DNA from: CAWFGW01 sp963815495
Lineage (GTDB): Bacteria; Bacteroidota; Bacteroidia; Cytophagales; JAAEPT01
Assembly (NCBI GenBank): GCA_963815495.1
Contig: CAWFGW010000028.1
Span: forward strand, 62,001 to 126,000
DNA length: 64,000 bases
Direction of reading: 5' to 3'
Shown: one piece after another, positions 26,890-35,342 of the stretch
How positions within the stretch are numbered: the stretch's first letter is position 1
Layout of the letters: the number at the start of each line of letters is the position of its first letter
Translations under genes and position numbers: made by a program
Notes under the pieces: generated by a model
Databases searched by the model: none
What the model saw: only the letters and a program-made list of their open reading frames with translations
What the model was told of the DNA's origin: nothing

Positions 26890-28119
26890 TTAATATAAAA
26901 TTCTAGCTTTGATGGTTTCCTTAATTCCTTTCAACTCTTCAATGATGCTGTCATCATGGTTTTTGTCGATGTCGAAAATAGTATAACCCGTATTTTCAAA
27001 TGTTTTTAAGTATTGGCTCATCACATTGCAGCCATGTGCTGCTAAAATATTGTTAATTTGAGCCAGAATTCCCGGTACATTTTTGTGTATATGAATAATT
27101 CGGTGACCTTCTTTTACACTTTGTAGCTGTAAGTTAGGGAAGTTAACACTACCATAAGTACTACCTGTGTTCACATACTTAATGATTTTTTCAGGTACAT
27201 AACCTCCAATGTGTTCTTGAGCTTCCGCAGTACTACCTCCAATGTGAGGGGTTAGGATTAAGTTCTTATGACCCATCAACACCGATTCAAATGGGTCTTT
27301 ATTTGTCTTGGGTTCCTCTGGAAATACATCGACAGAAGCACCTAGTATTTTACCACTCTTTAGGTGTTTCGCTAGTTCATCAACTTCCACCACAAAACCA
27401 CGGCTCAAGTTTAAGAAATAACTGCCCTCTTTCATGGCATCAAACTCTTCTTTTCCGAAAATGTTTTTGTTGTTCGGTCTTCCATCCACATGAAGAGAAA
27501 CCACATCAACGGTATTTAAAAGTTCTTTTAGCGTACGGCATTTGGTTGCATTTCCTAATGAAAGTTTGTCTACGATGTCATAGAAGTAAACATCCATACC
27601 CAATGCCTCAGCGACAATGGATAACTGCATCCCAATGTTACCATAGCCTATAATTCCTAATTTTTTCTTTCTGATTTCAAAGCTGTTGTTTGCAGACTTG
27701 TCCCACTCACCTTGGTGCATTTTGGTGTTTTTATCAATGATGTTTCTCATCAATAATATAATTTCACCAATCGCTAACTCAACCACACTACGTGTGTTGC
27801 TATAAGGCGCATTAAATACAGCTACACCTGTTTCGTTGGCTGCTTTTAAATCAATTTGGTTAGTACCAATGCAAAAGGCTCCAACACTCATCAATTTACT
27901 GGCGTTGGGATGTTCCAATACCTTGCGAGTAACATTGGTTTTTGAACGAATTCCTAGAACATGAACATCTTTGATTTTTTCAATCAATTCATCTTCATCT
28001 AACGCACCTGGTACAATCTCTACCTGATACCCTTCTTTAGAGAAAAGTTCTTCAGCATCAGGGTGTAAATTTTCTAGCAGTAATGCTTTGATTTTGTTTT
28101 TTGGATAAGATAATGCCAT
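26890..28119 (-). CDS. serA: D-3-phosphoglycerate dehydrogenase with C-terminal ACT domain
   Basis: First step of serine synthesis, oxidising 3-phosphoglycerate with NAD. Landmarks over 409 residues: catalytic-domain stretch VGAFCIGTNQIDL, Rossmann motif GIIGYGNIGMQLS, the Arg and Glu of the active site in VSLHVDGRP and DVFPEEP, the catalytic His in LTPHIGGSTAEAQ, and an ACT domain at the end (HKNVPGILAQINNILAAHG) for serine feedback. This is the short, E. coli-like type. It lies 3 bp downstream of serB. Confidence 0.95.
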   Translation of the reverse strand: MALSYPKNKIKALLLENLHPDAEELFSKEGYQVEIVPGALDEDELIEKIKDVHVLGIRSKTNVTRKVLEHPNASKLMSVGAFCIGTNQIDLKAANETGVAVFNAPYSNTRSVVELAIGEIILLMRNIIDKNTKMHQGEWDKSANNSFEIRKKKLGIIGYGNIGMQLSIVAEALGMDVYFYDIVDKLSLGNATKCRTLKELLNTVDVVSLHVDGRPNNKNIFGKEEFDAMKEGSYFLNLSRGFVVEVDELAKHLKSGKILGASVDVFPEEPKTNKDPFESVLMGHKNLILTPHIGGSTAEAQEHIGGYVPEKIIKYVNTGSTYGSVNFPNLQLQSVKEGHRIIHIHKNVPGILAQINNILAAHGCNVMSQYLKTFENTGYTIFDIDKNHDDSIIEELKGIKETIKARILY

Positions 28120-28122
28120 TGG

Positions 28123-28803
28123 TTAATTTAATTTATTTAGAACCTCATCGAAACTAGCAGCAACTACATCAGCTACTTTCACAACTTTCTCACGAGATAC
28201 GTTTTCAGTGAATGCAAAGAAATAATCTGCGTAGCCGGCTTCACGAATTTCGTAATCAGTAAACCCATCGCCTATCACAGCTATTTTTTTGCCTTTTAAG
28301 TTCAATTGTTTTGCAAGTTTTACTTTTCCTTGATCGTTGGATAAAGGATTGTTTTCATCAAACCCAATGATGTCACCATTTGGTGCAAATGTAAACGTGT
28401 TGGCATACACATTTTCTGGCTTAATACCATAGTCGATGACCACTGGTGTAATAAATTCTTTAAAGCCACTGGATACAATGAGGATATTTTCTGCATTCGC
28501 TTGCAAGAATGGTTTGTTTCTTACAAATGAATCAGAAACGATTGGTTTTAACCGTGTAATTAATTCTTCTAAATGGGATTTATTAGCAAGTAATAAAGCG
28601 ACTCGTTTTACAAGTGATGTTCTAAAAGAGGTATCGCCATTCATCCCCAAATTAGTGATGTTCGCTATTTGCTCTAAACGCGATGCTTTTTCGGGGTGGT
28701 TGTTTAAAGATATTTCACCTAATATGTCGAGGGTTTCTTTTTGTATAAATGTACTATCGAAATCTATAATGAAATATGTATCTGTCATCTGCTTGTTTCC
28801 CAA
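28123..28803 (-). CDS. serB: HAD-IB phosphoserine phosphatase
   Basis: This 226-residue HAD phosphatase carries motif I DFDSTFI (both Asp), motif II Ser in IVSSGFKEF, motif III Lys in DQGKVKLAKQL and motif IV GDGFTDYE. Its position as first gene of a serB-serA-serC-like operon supports the last step of serine synthesis. The start at 28803 gives MGNKQMTDTYF; the internal ATG at 28788 (MTDTYF) is also plausible. The ~100-bp gap to divergent ilvA must contain both promoters. Confidence 0.9.
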   Translation of the reverse strand: MGNKQMTDTYFIIDFDSTFIQKETLDILGEISLNNHPEKASRLEQIANITNLGMNGDTSFRTSLVKRVALLLANKSHLEELITRLKPIVSDSFVRNKPFLQANAENILIVSSGFKEFITPVVIDYGIKPENVYANTFTFAPNGDIIGFDENNPLSNDQGKVKLAKQLNLKGKKIAVIGDGFTDYEIREAGYADYFFAFTENVSREKVVKVADVVAASFDEVLNKLN

Positions 28804-28909
28804 GAACTATTAAAATGAGGTCGTAAATTTGTTCATTTTTTTCGCAAATATGAACCAAAAAATCAGAATATTTGATTCTTATGGCGAATGTTGAAAAGAA
28901 AATGTGGGT

Positions 28910-30154
28910 ATGGAGTTAAAGATTGAAAATATAGTGCTTGCCGCACGAAAGTTAAAACCTGTGGTTACACACACACCGTTGCAACTAAATGTTAATTTAT
29001 CACAACAATATGGAGCCAACATTTATTTAAAACGCGAGGATTTACAACTTGTTCGTTCCTATAAATTACGCGGAGCCTATAATTTGATTAGCAGCTTATC
29101 TTCCACCCAAATAAAAAAAGGAGTGGTATGCGCCAGTGCGGGAAATCATGCTCAAGGAGTGGCTTTTTCATGTTCTAAACTCAAATGTACGGGTGTGATT
29201 TATATGCCGACTACCACACCACAACAAAAAGTAACCCAAGTGAAAATGTTTGGAGGGGAATATGTGGAGGTGCGACTCCATGGTGATACCTTTGATGATG
29301 CAAAGCAGGCTGCAGTCGATTATTGCAAGCAGGCTGGTGCCAGCTTTATCCATCCTTTTGATGATGAAAAAATTATTGAAGGACAAGCTACCGTAGGTGT
29401 TGAGATTTTAGATGATATAGAATCTGAGGTTGATTTTTTGTTTGCACCCGTAGGAGGTGGTGGATTAATTTCGGGTGTGTCAAGTTATTTTGATAGTCAA
29501 AGCCCTAAAACAAAAATAATAGGAGTAGAGCCAGCAGGAGCTGCAAGTATGCATCAATCTATTTTGAAAGGGGAAGTAGTAAGGTTAGAGGAAATAGACC
29601 CGTTTGTGGATGGTGCCGCAGTGAAACAGGTAGGCTACAAAAATTTTGAAATCGCTAAACGATTAGTCGATGATATCGTGGTGGTATCGGAAGGAAAGGT
29701 ATGTTCTACAATTATTCAATTGTACAATAAAGAAGCAATTGTTGCTGAACCTGCGGGCGCACTTACAGTTGCCGCTTTAGAAGATTACCGGGGTAAAATA
29801 AAAGGCAAGACTGTGGTGTGCGTTATAAGTGGAGGTAACAACGACTTACAACGGATGCCGGAAATTAAAGAGCGCTCTTTATTATACGAAGGATTAAAAC
29901 ATTATTTTATTATTCGTTTTCCACAGCGATCGGGCGCTTTGCTTGAATTTGTAAAAGATGTGTTAGGTCCTAATGATGACATCACCCGGTTTGAATATGC
30001 AAAAAAAAGTGCAAAAGAATCAGGGCCTGCTTTAGTAGGTATAGAATTAAAGTATGCGTCAGATTTTCAGCAACTTGTAGAGCGCATGAAAAAGAATAAT
30101 ATTAGCTATACACATATCAATAATGACCCTAATTTGTTTGAGTATTTTGTGTAA
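28910..30154 (+). CDS. ilvA: threonine ammonia-lyase (short form)
   Basis: A PLP enzyme making 2-oxobutanoate for isoleucine from threonine (also acts on serine). Lys of the Schiff base is in REDLQLVRSYKLRGAYN, the phosphate loop is APVGGGGLISG, and other family blocks are SAGNHAQGVAFS and EPAGALTVAAL. The C-terminal ~80 residues form a single ACT-like regulatory domain (FPQRSGALLEFVKDVLG), giving the ~415-residue short form. The ATG at 28910 is preferred; an in-frame GTG lies 6 bp earlier. It is divergent from the serine operon, which supplies an alternative substrate. Confidence 0.93.
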   Translation: MELKIENIVLAARKLKPVVTHTPLQLNVNLSQQYGANIYLKREDLQLVRSYKLRGAYNLISSLSSTQIKKGVVCASAGNHAQGVAFSCSKLKCTGVIYMPTTTPQQKVTQVKMFGGEYVEVRLHGDTFDDAKQAAVDYCKQAGASFIHPFDDEKIIEGQATVGVEILDDIESEVDFLFAPVGGGGLISGVSSYFDSQSPKTKIIGVEPAGAASMHQSILKGEVVRLEEIDPFVDGAAVKQVGYKNFEIAKRLVDDIVVVSEGKVCSTIIQLYNKEAIVAEPAGALTVAALEDYRGKIKGKTVVCVISGGNNDLQRMPEIKERSLLYEGLKHYFIIRFPQRSGALLEFVKDVLGPNDDITRFEYAKKSAKESGPALVGIELKYASDFQQLVERMKKNNISYTHINNDPNLFEYFV

Positions 30155-30248
30155 CGCAACTATATAGGTATAAACCCGTACTATTTGCTTGTTAGAAAAA
30201 ATTATTAACTTTAGTGGTAAGAGTAATTTGCCAAGGAGTAGGAGGCTG

Positions 30249-30800
30249 ATGATAGACGTTTTTAAACAATTTCAAACTTTTCAAAAAGACAATGTTATAT
30301 TGTCTTTTCGCGGAGAGGTATCCTTTGAGCTTGTCAAAGCTATGCTTGACAACGTTGAAACGAGACTCGATGCAATTGAACCTGTTTTAAAAACAAGAAA
30401 AAAAGTATTTAACGTATTAGTTGAAGCTTATCAAAACCTTTGCCACCATATTGAAACAGGAAAAGATTTAGCAGCAATAGATCAAGGTAAAATGGCTATT
30501 ATGTCCTTAAGCTTTAACAATAAAGCTTATCAGGTATCTACAGGCAATTTTATTATGAATCATGCCATCCCGAAATTAGAACAATGGCTCAATGAAATTA
30601 ATGCCAAAGACGAGAAATCATTGAGGGATTTATATAAAGAAGTGCTAAATAATGAGACTTTCTCAAAAAAAGGAGGCGGTGGTTTAGGCTTTATAGATAT
30701 AAGTAGGAAATCGGGATCCAAGATGGAGTTTAAGTTTCATAAGATTAATAAAGAATATTCATTTTTTGAGTTTAATATTAAAATACCAAAGGAGAATTAA
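30249..30800 (+). CDS. SiaB-family protein kinase
   Basis: The protein (183 residues from the ATG at 30249) resembles the SiaB-type kinase domain (DUF6272): KDNVILSFRGEVSFELVKAM near the N-terminus, a helix with NVLVEAYQNLCHH at the ATP N-box position, and a GGGGLGFIDISRKSGSK loop acting as G box. In Pseudomonas, SiaB phosphorylates SiaC in a partner switch controlling aggregation. An AGGAGG lies just before this ATG; an in-frame TTG at 30189 would add 20 residues. The siaC-like gene follows after 14 bp. The phosphatase SiaA and the cyclase SiaD are absent. Confidence 0.88.
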   Translation: MIDVFKQFQTFQKDNVILSFRGEVSFELVKAMLDNVETRLDAIEPVLKTRKKVFNVLVEAYQNLCHHIETGKDLAAIDQGKMAIMSLSFNNKAYQVSTGNFIMNHAIPKLEQWLNEINAKDEKSLRDLYKEVLNNETFSKKGGGGLGFIDISRKSGSKMEFKFHKINKEYSFFEFNIKIPKEN

Positions 30801-30814
30801 TAAAGGTTGAGAAG

Positions 30815-31186
30815 ATGGAAATACTGAGAATTGAACCGACAAACTTAACACCATTTGTGTTGCTAGATGAATCTGGTAAATTGGAACTAAGTGGAAGATC
30901 TATACCTGAAAACTCATTGGAGTTTTATCAGCCTGTATATGAGTGGTTAGACGAATATCTTACAAATCCACCTGAAAAAACTGTTTTTGAGGTTAAACTT
31001 GATTATTTTAACACAAGCTCTTCAAAATGTATACTTGATATTTTGAAGAAAATAGATAAGCTAGAAGCTAAGGGTTTAGATGTACTCGTTAAATGGTATT
31101 ACAGTGAAAATGATGAGGATATGAAGGAAGCAGGCGAAGATTATGGGGATTTACTAGAGGCACCATTTGATTTGATATCATTATAA
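30815..31186 (+). CDS. SiaC-family regulatory phosphoprotein
   Basis: The 123-residue protein is a DUF1987/SiaC homologue: RIEPTNLTPFVLLDESG, GRSIPENSLEFYQPVYEW, and the phosphorylation-site loop in LDYFNTSSSKCILDIL, where SiaC is modified on a Thr. It ends EAPFDLISL. SiaC switches partners according to phosphorylation, binding a diguanylate cyclase in Pseudomonas. Here the cyclase is missing and the next gene (7-10 bp downstream) encodes a membrane coiled-coil protein, which is a candidate partner. Confidence 0.9.
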   Translation: MEILRIEPTNLTPFVLLDESGKLELSGRSIPENSLEFYQPVYEWLDEYLTNPPEKTVFEVKLDYFNTSSSKCILDILKKIDKLEAKGLDVLVKWYYSENDEDMKEAGEDYGDLLEAPFDLISL

Positions 31187-31195
31187 TCTGATTTG

Positions 31196-31768
31196 ATGGA
31201 AAGTCCTCGTAAGAAAAATTTATTTTCTCAAGAAGCTTCTGTGCTTAGGAGAGCACAGGATGTTCTTGAGAAAGAAGGTGTGACTGATTCCGAAATTAAA
31301 GCGGAGTATGTTAACCTTTGCAATTCTTATGAGGAGCTTTTAGATCAAAGCAAGTTAATAACAAAAGTTAGTGATCGACTTCAAAAGAAAATTAATAAAT
31401 CTAATGAAGATTTGGAGCAAAAGAACGTTGAACTTCAAGATACGTTAGATTCATTGACTAGAGCTAAAGTAGGTAGGAAAGCGACTACTATTACTCTAGG
31501 TATTTTTATAATTGTTTTTCTTCTTGCCGAATGGGGAGTAGAGCCACATATTGATAAATATGCCTTGACACACTTTAATGGTTACTGGACAATTTTAAGT
31601 GTTCAACTGGGTTCAAAAGCTATTCTTGCACTACTCTTAAAACCAATTGAAATGGTAGTAGAGAAGGTGTTGTTAAAGCAAGCTGAAGCGGAGATTAAAC
31701 AACAACGGGAAGCAGAACTTCAAAAATCATCGTATAGTGGAATTCCAAGAGAAATTCTTAATTCTTAA
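31196..31768 (+). CDS. membrane coiled-coil protein of the Sia-like module
   Basis: No named family recognised. The 190-residue protein starts MESPRKKNLFSQEASVLR, with a coiled coil over about residues 45-92 (KLITKVSDRLQKKINKSNED and following heptads). Two membrane segments follow, ITLGIFIIVFLLAEWGV and TILSVQLGSKAILALLL, then a charged, Gln/Glu-rich cytoplasmic tail. Its position directly behind SiaB and SiaC homologues, with only 9 bp between, points to a shared pathway. An adaptor carrying the SiaC signal to the membrane is an inference. ATG at 31196; an in-frame TTG lies just before. Confidence 0.75.
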   Translation: MESPRKKNLFSQEASVLRRAQDVLEKEGVTDSEIKAEYVNLCNSYEELLDQSKLITKVSDRLQKKINKSNEDLEQKNVELQDTLDSLTRAKVGRKATTITLGIFIIVFLLAEWGVEPHIDKYALTHFNGYWTILSVQLGSKAILALLLKPIEMVVEKVLLKQAEAEIKQQREAELQKSSYSGIPREILNS

Positions 31769-31770
31769 TG

Positions 31771-32499
31771 CTATAGTGAAAAACCTAGTTTAATACCCAC
31801 AATATAGTTTGGTCTACTTTTTTTTTCTTCTAATTCAACTTTAGTCGCGTTAGCAAGTGAATATTTGGTAGTAATACTAGCCAGCCCTACACCAACAAAA
31901 TATTCAAAAAATACATTGTCATCAAGGTAATAGACCCATCCCGCTAACATTCTAAATTCTTTTACAGCGCGTTCTTTATCATAATATTCTGTGACAGTAT
32001 TATTTGAGCTATAATCTTCTACCAAAGATGTTGATTTATAATTTCGATACAGAAATTCAGGTGAAAAATAATAACCCTCATCCAATGCTCCATATTTTGA
32101 AGGCCAATATTTGAAAGCCATTCTTAAACTTCTACCAAATTGATATTCAGTTGTTTCATCGTAATCATAAAATACATTCGAATTGTTGTTATTCACTTCG
32201 TCATATAGTTCATTAATATGGTCTTTGTTGGTGATTCCTGCAGCAACTTCAATACTCGTATTAGTTCCTAATCGTAATTCATAAAAGAGAGGAAAATCCC
32301 CGTTAAAAAACATCAAGGGACTTATTTTAATCATGTGTCTAAATTCAGGGGTATAGTTTTTACTGTTAGTTCCACTATCGGGCTTAAAGACAATTACTTT
32401 TGGTTGATTAGTAGAGGCAGGTGTGTCACTGGTTTTGACCACTTGTGAGAAAACAATGTTGCAGGCAGATAAAAAAAGGACTGTTACTATTTTATTCAT
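31771..32499 (-). CDS. putative outer-membrane beta-barrel protein
   Basis: The 242-residue protein has a signal peptide (MNKIVTVLFLSACNIVFSQ). The body is of alternating amphipathic strands rich in Tyr and Phe (MIKISPLMFFNGDFPLFYEL, GYYFSPEFLYRNYKS, VFFEYFVGVGLASITT), and it ends with an aromatic-containing C-terminal strand (GIKLGFSL), as in outer-membrane barrels. About eight strands fit its size. It converges on the Sia-like module with only 2 bp between stop codons and diverges from the next secreted-protein gene. Function unknown. Confidence 0.75.
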   Translation of the reverse strand: MNKIVTVLFLSACNIVFSQVVKTSDTPASTNQPKVIVFKPDSGTNSKNYTPEFRHMIKISPLMFFNGDFPLFYELRLGTNTSIEVAAGITNKDHINELYDEVNNNNSNVFYDYDETTEYQFGRSLRMAFKYWPSKYGALDEGYYFSPEFLYRNYKSTSLVEDYSSNNTVTEYYDKERAVKEFRMLAGWVYYLDDNVFFEYFVGVGLASITTKYSLANATKVELEEKKSRPNYIVGIKLGFSL

Positions 32500-32545
32500 C
32501 GATAATTGTTTATTTATGCAGAGTCAAAATTTAATCAAAACTAAG

Positions 32546-34075
32546 ATGAACCTAGCTTTTAAACTAACTATTGGTGTTTTATTTCTTTTAACCACCTCGC
32601 TTGTAGCTCAAGATGTGGAAGTTACATTTGGACCAGTGCTAAAAGATCCTTCAAAAACGTATTTAAATGAAATGCTGGGACAGTCTGGTGATGAAATTTA
32701 TTTTACACGCTATGAACGAGGTAGAAAGGGAGGAATGTTCATTGAAATATATGACTCAAAATTAAACCTGAAATCGTCTCATCCAATTATTAAACCCAAT
32801 GATGATTTAACTTACCATAAAGTGTTTTTAATTGATGGGAAGTTGTATGCCTTTTTAAACTTTTTAGATAAAAAAAATGACGAAGTGTCACTTTTAGCAA
32901 CCACCTTAACGAAAGATGGTAAACTGGATAACGCTATGATAGAGTTAGGCAAATTAGAAGTAAAAAGTAGAAGGTCTTCCGGTACATTTGATGTTGATAC
33001 CTCGTCAGGTTCAGGAGGGAAAACTTTTTTAGTTTTTGAGAGTCCCGCCTATGAAAAAACTGAAAATGAAAAATTTAATTTTTTAGTTTATGATTTGAAT
33101 TTCAAGTTAAAACAAAAAATTGTTTTGACTTTACCTTATTTGGATAAAGATTTTTCTGTAAAAGATTATATTCTAGACGCTAAAGGTAATATTCACCTGC
33201 TAGCTAGTGTTGAATTGAAATCGGAAGAAAAGGAGCGAGGCAAGTCAAATTATGAATATCGTGTGTTATCATATTTTACCGCAAATGATGAACTGAAAGA
33301 ATATCAGATAGATATGAAACAAGATTATCTGTCAGAAATCAAAATGAAAGTAAATACATCAGGTGATTTATTGTTATCAGGATTTTATTCTGATAAGGGA
33401 ATGTATGGCATGAAAGGAGTGTTTTTTGTGAAAATAGGAGTGGCACAGCAAAAGGTAGTGAAACAGACTGTTACTGAATTTTCAAAAGATTTTTTAGAGC
33501 TTTTTATGAGCGAGAGAAGAGCTGAAAAGGGAAAGGAGCTTACGAATTATTATGTGGACAAAATCGTTCCGAAGGAAGATGGTGGAATAATAATGGTGTC
33601 AGAGTATTATAGATATTATCAGACCTGTTTTACAGATCAAAACGGAAATACACGATGCACAAATCATTACAATTACGATGATATAGTAGTGGTTAATTTT
33701 GATCCCGAAGGTAAGGTGATTTGGTGGACGAAAGTACCGAAACGTCAACATACTGTTAATGATGGTGGTTATATGTCAGGTTATGCGATGGCGGTAGCAG
33801 GTGATAAATTGTTTTTTATCTTTAATGATAATGTCGCTAATTTAGAAATTACAGACCCTTTGAAGTATAAAAATATGTCTACACCCAAAAAAGCAGTCAC
33901 TACATTAGTAACACTGAGCGAAAAAGGTGAAATGACAAGAAGTGTGCTATTTAATACCAAAGAAAACAAATGTATTATGAGACCTAAGTTTCACCTTCAA
34001 TCGTCAGAAAGTGAATTGATTATGTATGCTGATCGCTGGTCTTCTTATATGTTAGCTCGCATTAAGTTTGAATAG
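32546..34075 (+). CDS. secreted hypothetical protein, beta-propeller-like
   Basis: From the ATG at 32546 the protein has 509 residues, a clear signal peptide (FKLTIGVLFLLTTSLVAQ) and then repeated strands with aromatic and Gly turns (DEIYFTRYERGRKGGMF, KVFLIDGKLYAFLNFLDK, GDLLLSGFYSDKGMYG, GGIIMVSEYYRYYQT). That pattern suggests a propeller of WD/Kelch-like blades. The frame is open further upstream, but those codons overlap the divergent outer-membrane gene and lack a signal. No sorting domain at the C-terminus. Convergent with the T9SS plug gene with 1 bp between. Not assignable to a named family. Confidence 0.72.
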   Translation: MNLAFKLTIGVLFLLTTSLVAQDVEVTFGPVLKDPSKTYLNEMLGQSGDEIYFTRYERGRKGGMFIEIYDSKLNLKSSHPIIKPNDDLTYHKVFLIDGKLYAFLNFLDKKNDEVSLLATTLTKDGKLDNAMIELGKLEVKSRRSSGTFDVDTSSGSGGKTFLVFESPAYEKTENEKFNFLVYDLNFKLKQKIVLTLPYLDKDFSVKDYILDAKGNIHLLASVELKSEEKERGKSNYEYRVLSYFTANDELKEYQIDMKQDYLSEIKMKVNTSGDLLLSGFYSDKGMYGMKGVFFVKIGVAQQKVVKQTVTEFSKDFLELFMSERRAEKGKELTNYYVDKIVPKEDGGIIMVSEYYRYYQTCFTDQNGNTRCTNHYNYDDIVVVNFDPEGKVIWWTKVPKRQHTVNDGGYMSGYAMAVAGDKLFFIFNDNVANLEITDPLKYKNMSTPKKAVTTLVTLSEKGEMTRSVLFNTKENKCIMRPKFHLQSSESELIMYADRWSSYMLARIKFE

Positions 34076-34076
34076 A

Positions 34077-35342
34077 TTATTTGGGGTTGATAATAATTGA
34101 TTTATAACCAATTAACCGTTCATTTTGTGAGCCAGGCTCATTTAGATACATAAACACTTCATATTGGTTTTCTGTTAAATTAAAGCTTCCTTCGATGTAA
34201 GTTGCATCAACCTCATTTTTCTCCCTTGAGACCACATATTCGTAGTTATAGTATCCTTGTTTTATGAGTGGGCGTGCATAATAGAATTTGTTTTCCTCTG
34301 AATAAGTCATTTTAAAAGACTTTTTTAGTTTCCATTCAGATAACGCCCCAAATACATAGACATCACCATCAATTTTATTGGGGTAATTAAGCACGAAGTA
34401 GGTAAATAAGTAATCGGAATCGGTCATGCCATTACCATATTCATAATGATCAATGACATAACTGCCATTGATATCATTTAAAAATTTAGGTTGATTGACT
34501 CTTGGCTCATCTTGCATGAGTGTGGCTTCATTGATATCTGAAGTGTCGTCAATGTGTGCGATATTCATTCCGGTTGTAAACGTACTCCTTAAATCAAATA
34601 CCCGATATTCATTACCTCCTAAAAATTGATATTTATCTCCTGTCAAACTAAAGTCCATGGTTTTTAGACCTTCATTATAAAAGGTTGGTTTAACGCCACT
34701 AAGTGTTCGATCCCAGCGGTTATTTTTTCTAATTACCGTATAAATATTTTGTGCTGGGTTGTAAATACTTGTGTTGTCGTAATTAACTGTAAAACTTATG
34801 TTTTGAAATTTTCCGTTTGGAGTGCCATTAAAAATGGTAGGTTCGTGAGAAATTTTCAACACATCTTCATACACCATAAATCGCTTTGTTAGGAACACTT
34901 CATCAGGGTTGTTTTTTCTATACACAATTAATAAATAATTGCCACTTAGCTTCACTTTTGGGAGTTGGAAATGATAATGCACATAAGGAACTTTCCCAAC
35001 AAATGAAGGTGTGAAGTCACGTAAAAAAAACTCATTATACGTCTCTAAATATTCGTTTTCTATTCTCATTGTGGGCACCCATAGATGGCTTAAGTATAAA
35101 ACTTTAGCGGCTAAATCGTAAGGTTCTTGGTCTAAGATGTCGAAATCCAGTACAAGTGGTGTGTGGCCTCCTAAAGGTATTACAGGAGATTGTATGACGT
35201 CATTTATTCCTCCTGTTGAAGGATAGAGCTGAACAGTCCTTACGTCAGGGTGATAAGTCATGTCAATGTATGGACCTTCATACACCTGACCACAACAAAA
35301 TGAAGCTAGTATTGCGTATAAGAAAGTTTGTATGGTTTTCAT
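34077..35342 (-). CDS. type IX secretion system plug protein (DUF5103)
   Basis: The 421-residue exported protein (signal MKTIQTFLYAILASFCCGQ) matches the DUF5103/T9SS-plug family: VRTVQLYPSTGG, LVLDFDILDQEPYDL, PSFVGKVPYVHYHFQLPK, LSGNYLLIVYRKN and TKRFMVYE, followed by the second domain with YVFGALSEWKLKKSF. In Flavobacterium such a protein closes the SprA translocon on the periplasmic side. Presence together with gldN and T9SS sorting domains supports a working T9SS. The start overlaps the ABC-F stop by 4 bp, making it the last gene of a long minus-strand operon. Confidence 0.87.
   Translation of the reverse strand: MKTIQTFLYAILASFCCGQVYEGPYIDMTYHPDVRTVQLYPSTGGINDVIQSPVIPLGGHTPLVLDFDILDQEPYDLAAKVLYLSHLWVPTMRIENEYLETYNEFFLRDFTPSFVGKVPYVHYHFQLPKVKLSGNYLLIVYRKNNPDEVFLTKRFMVYEDVLKISHEPTIFNGTPNGKFQNISFTVNYDNTSIYNPAQNIYTVIRKNNRWDRTLSGVKPTFYNEGLKTMDFSLTGDKYQFLGGNEYRVFDLRSTFTTGMNIAHIDDTSDINEATLMQDEPRVNQPKFLNDINGSYVIDHYEYGNGMTDSDYLFTYFVLNYPNKIDGDVYVFGALSEWKLKKSFKMTYSEENKFYYARPLIKQGYYNYEYVVSREKNEVDATYIEGSFNLTENQYEVFMYLNEPGSQNERLIGYKSIIINPK

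Noticed and set aside
32423..32545. Upstream extension of the propeller-like secreted protein
   Set aside because: The codons overlap the divergent outer-membrane gene, and only the ATG at 32546 places a signal peptide at the N-terminus.
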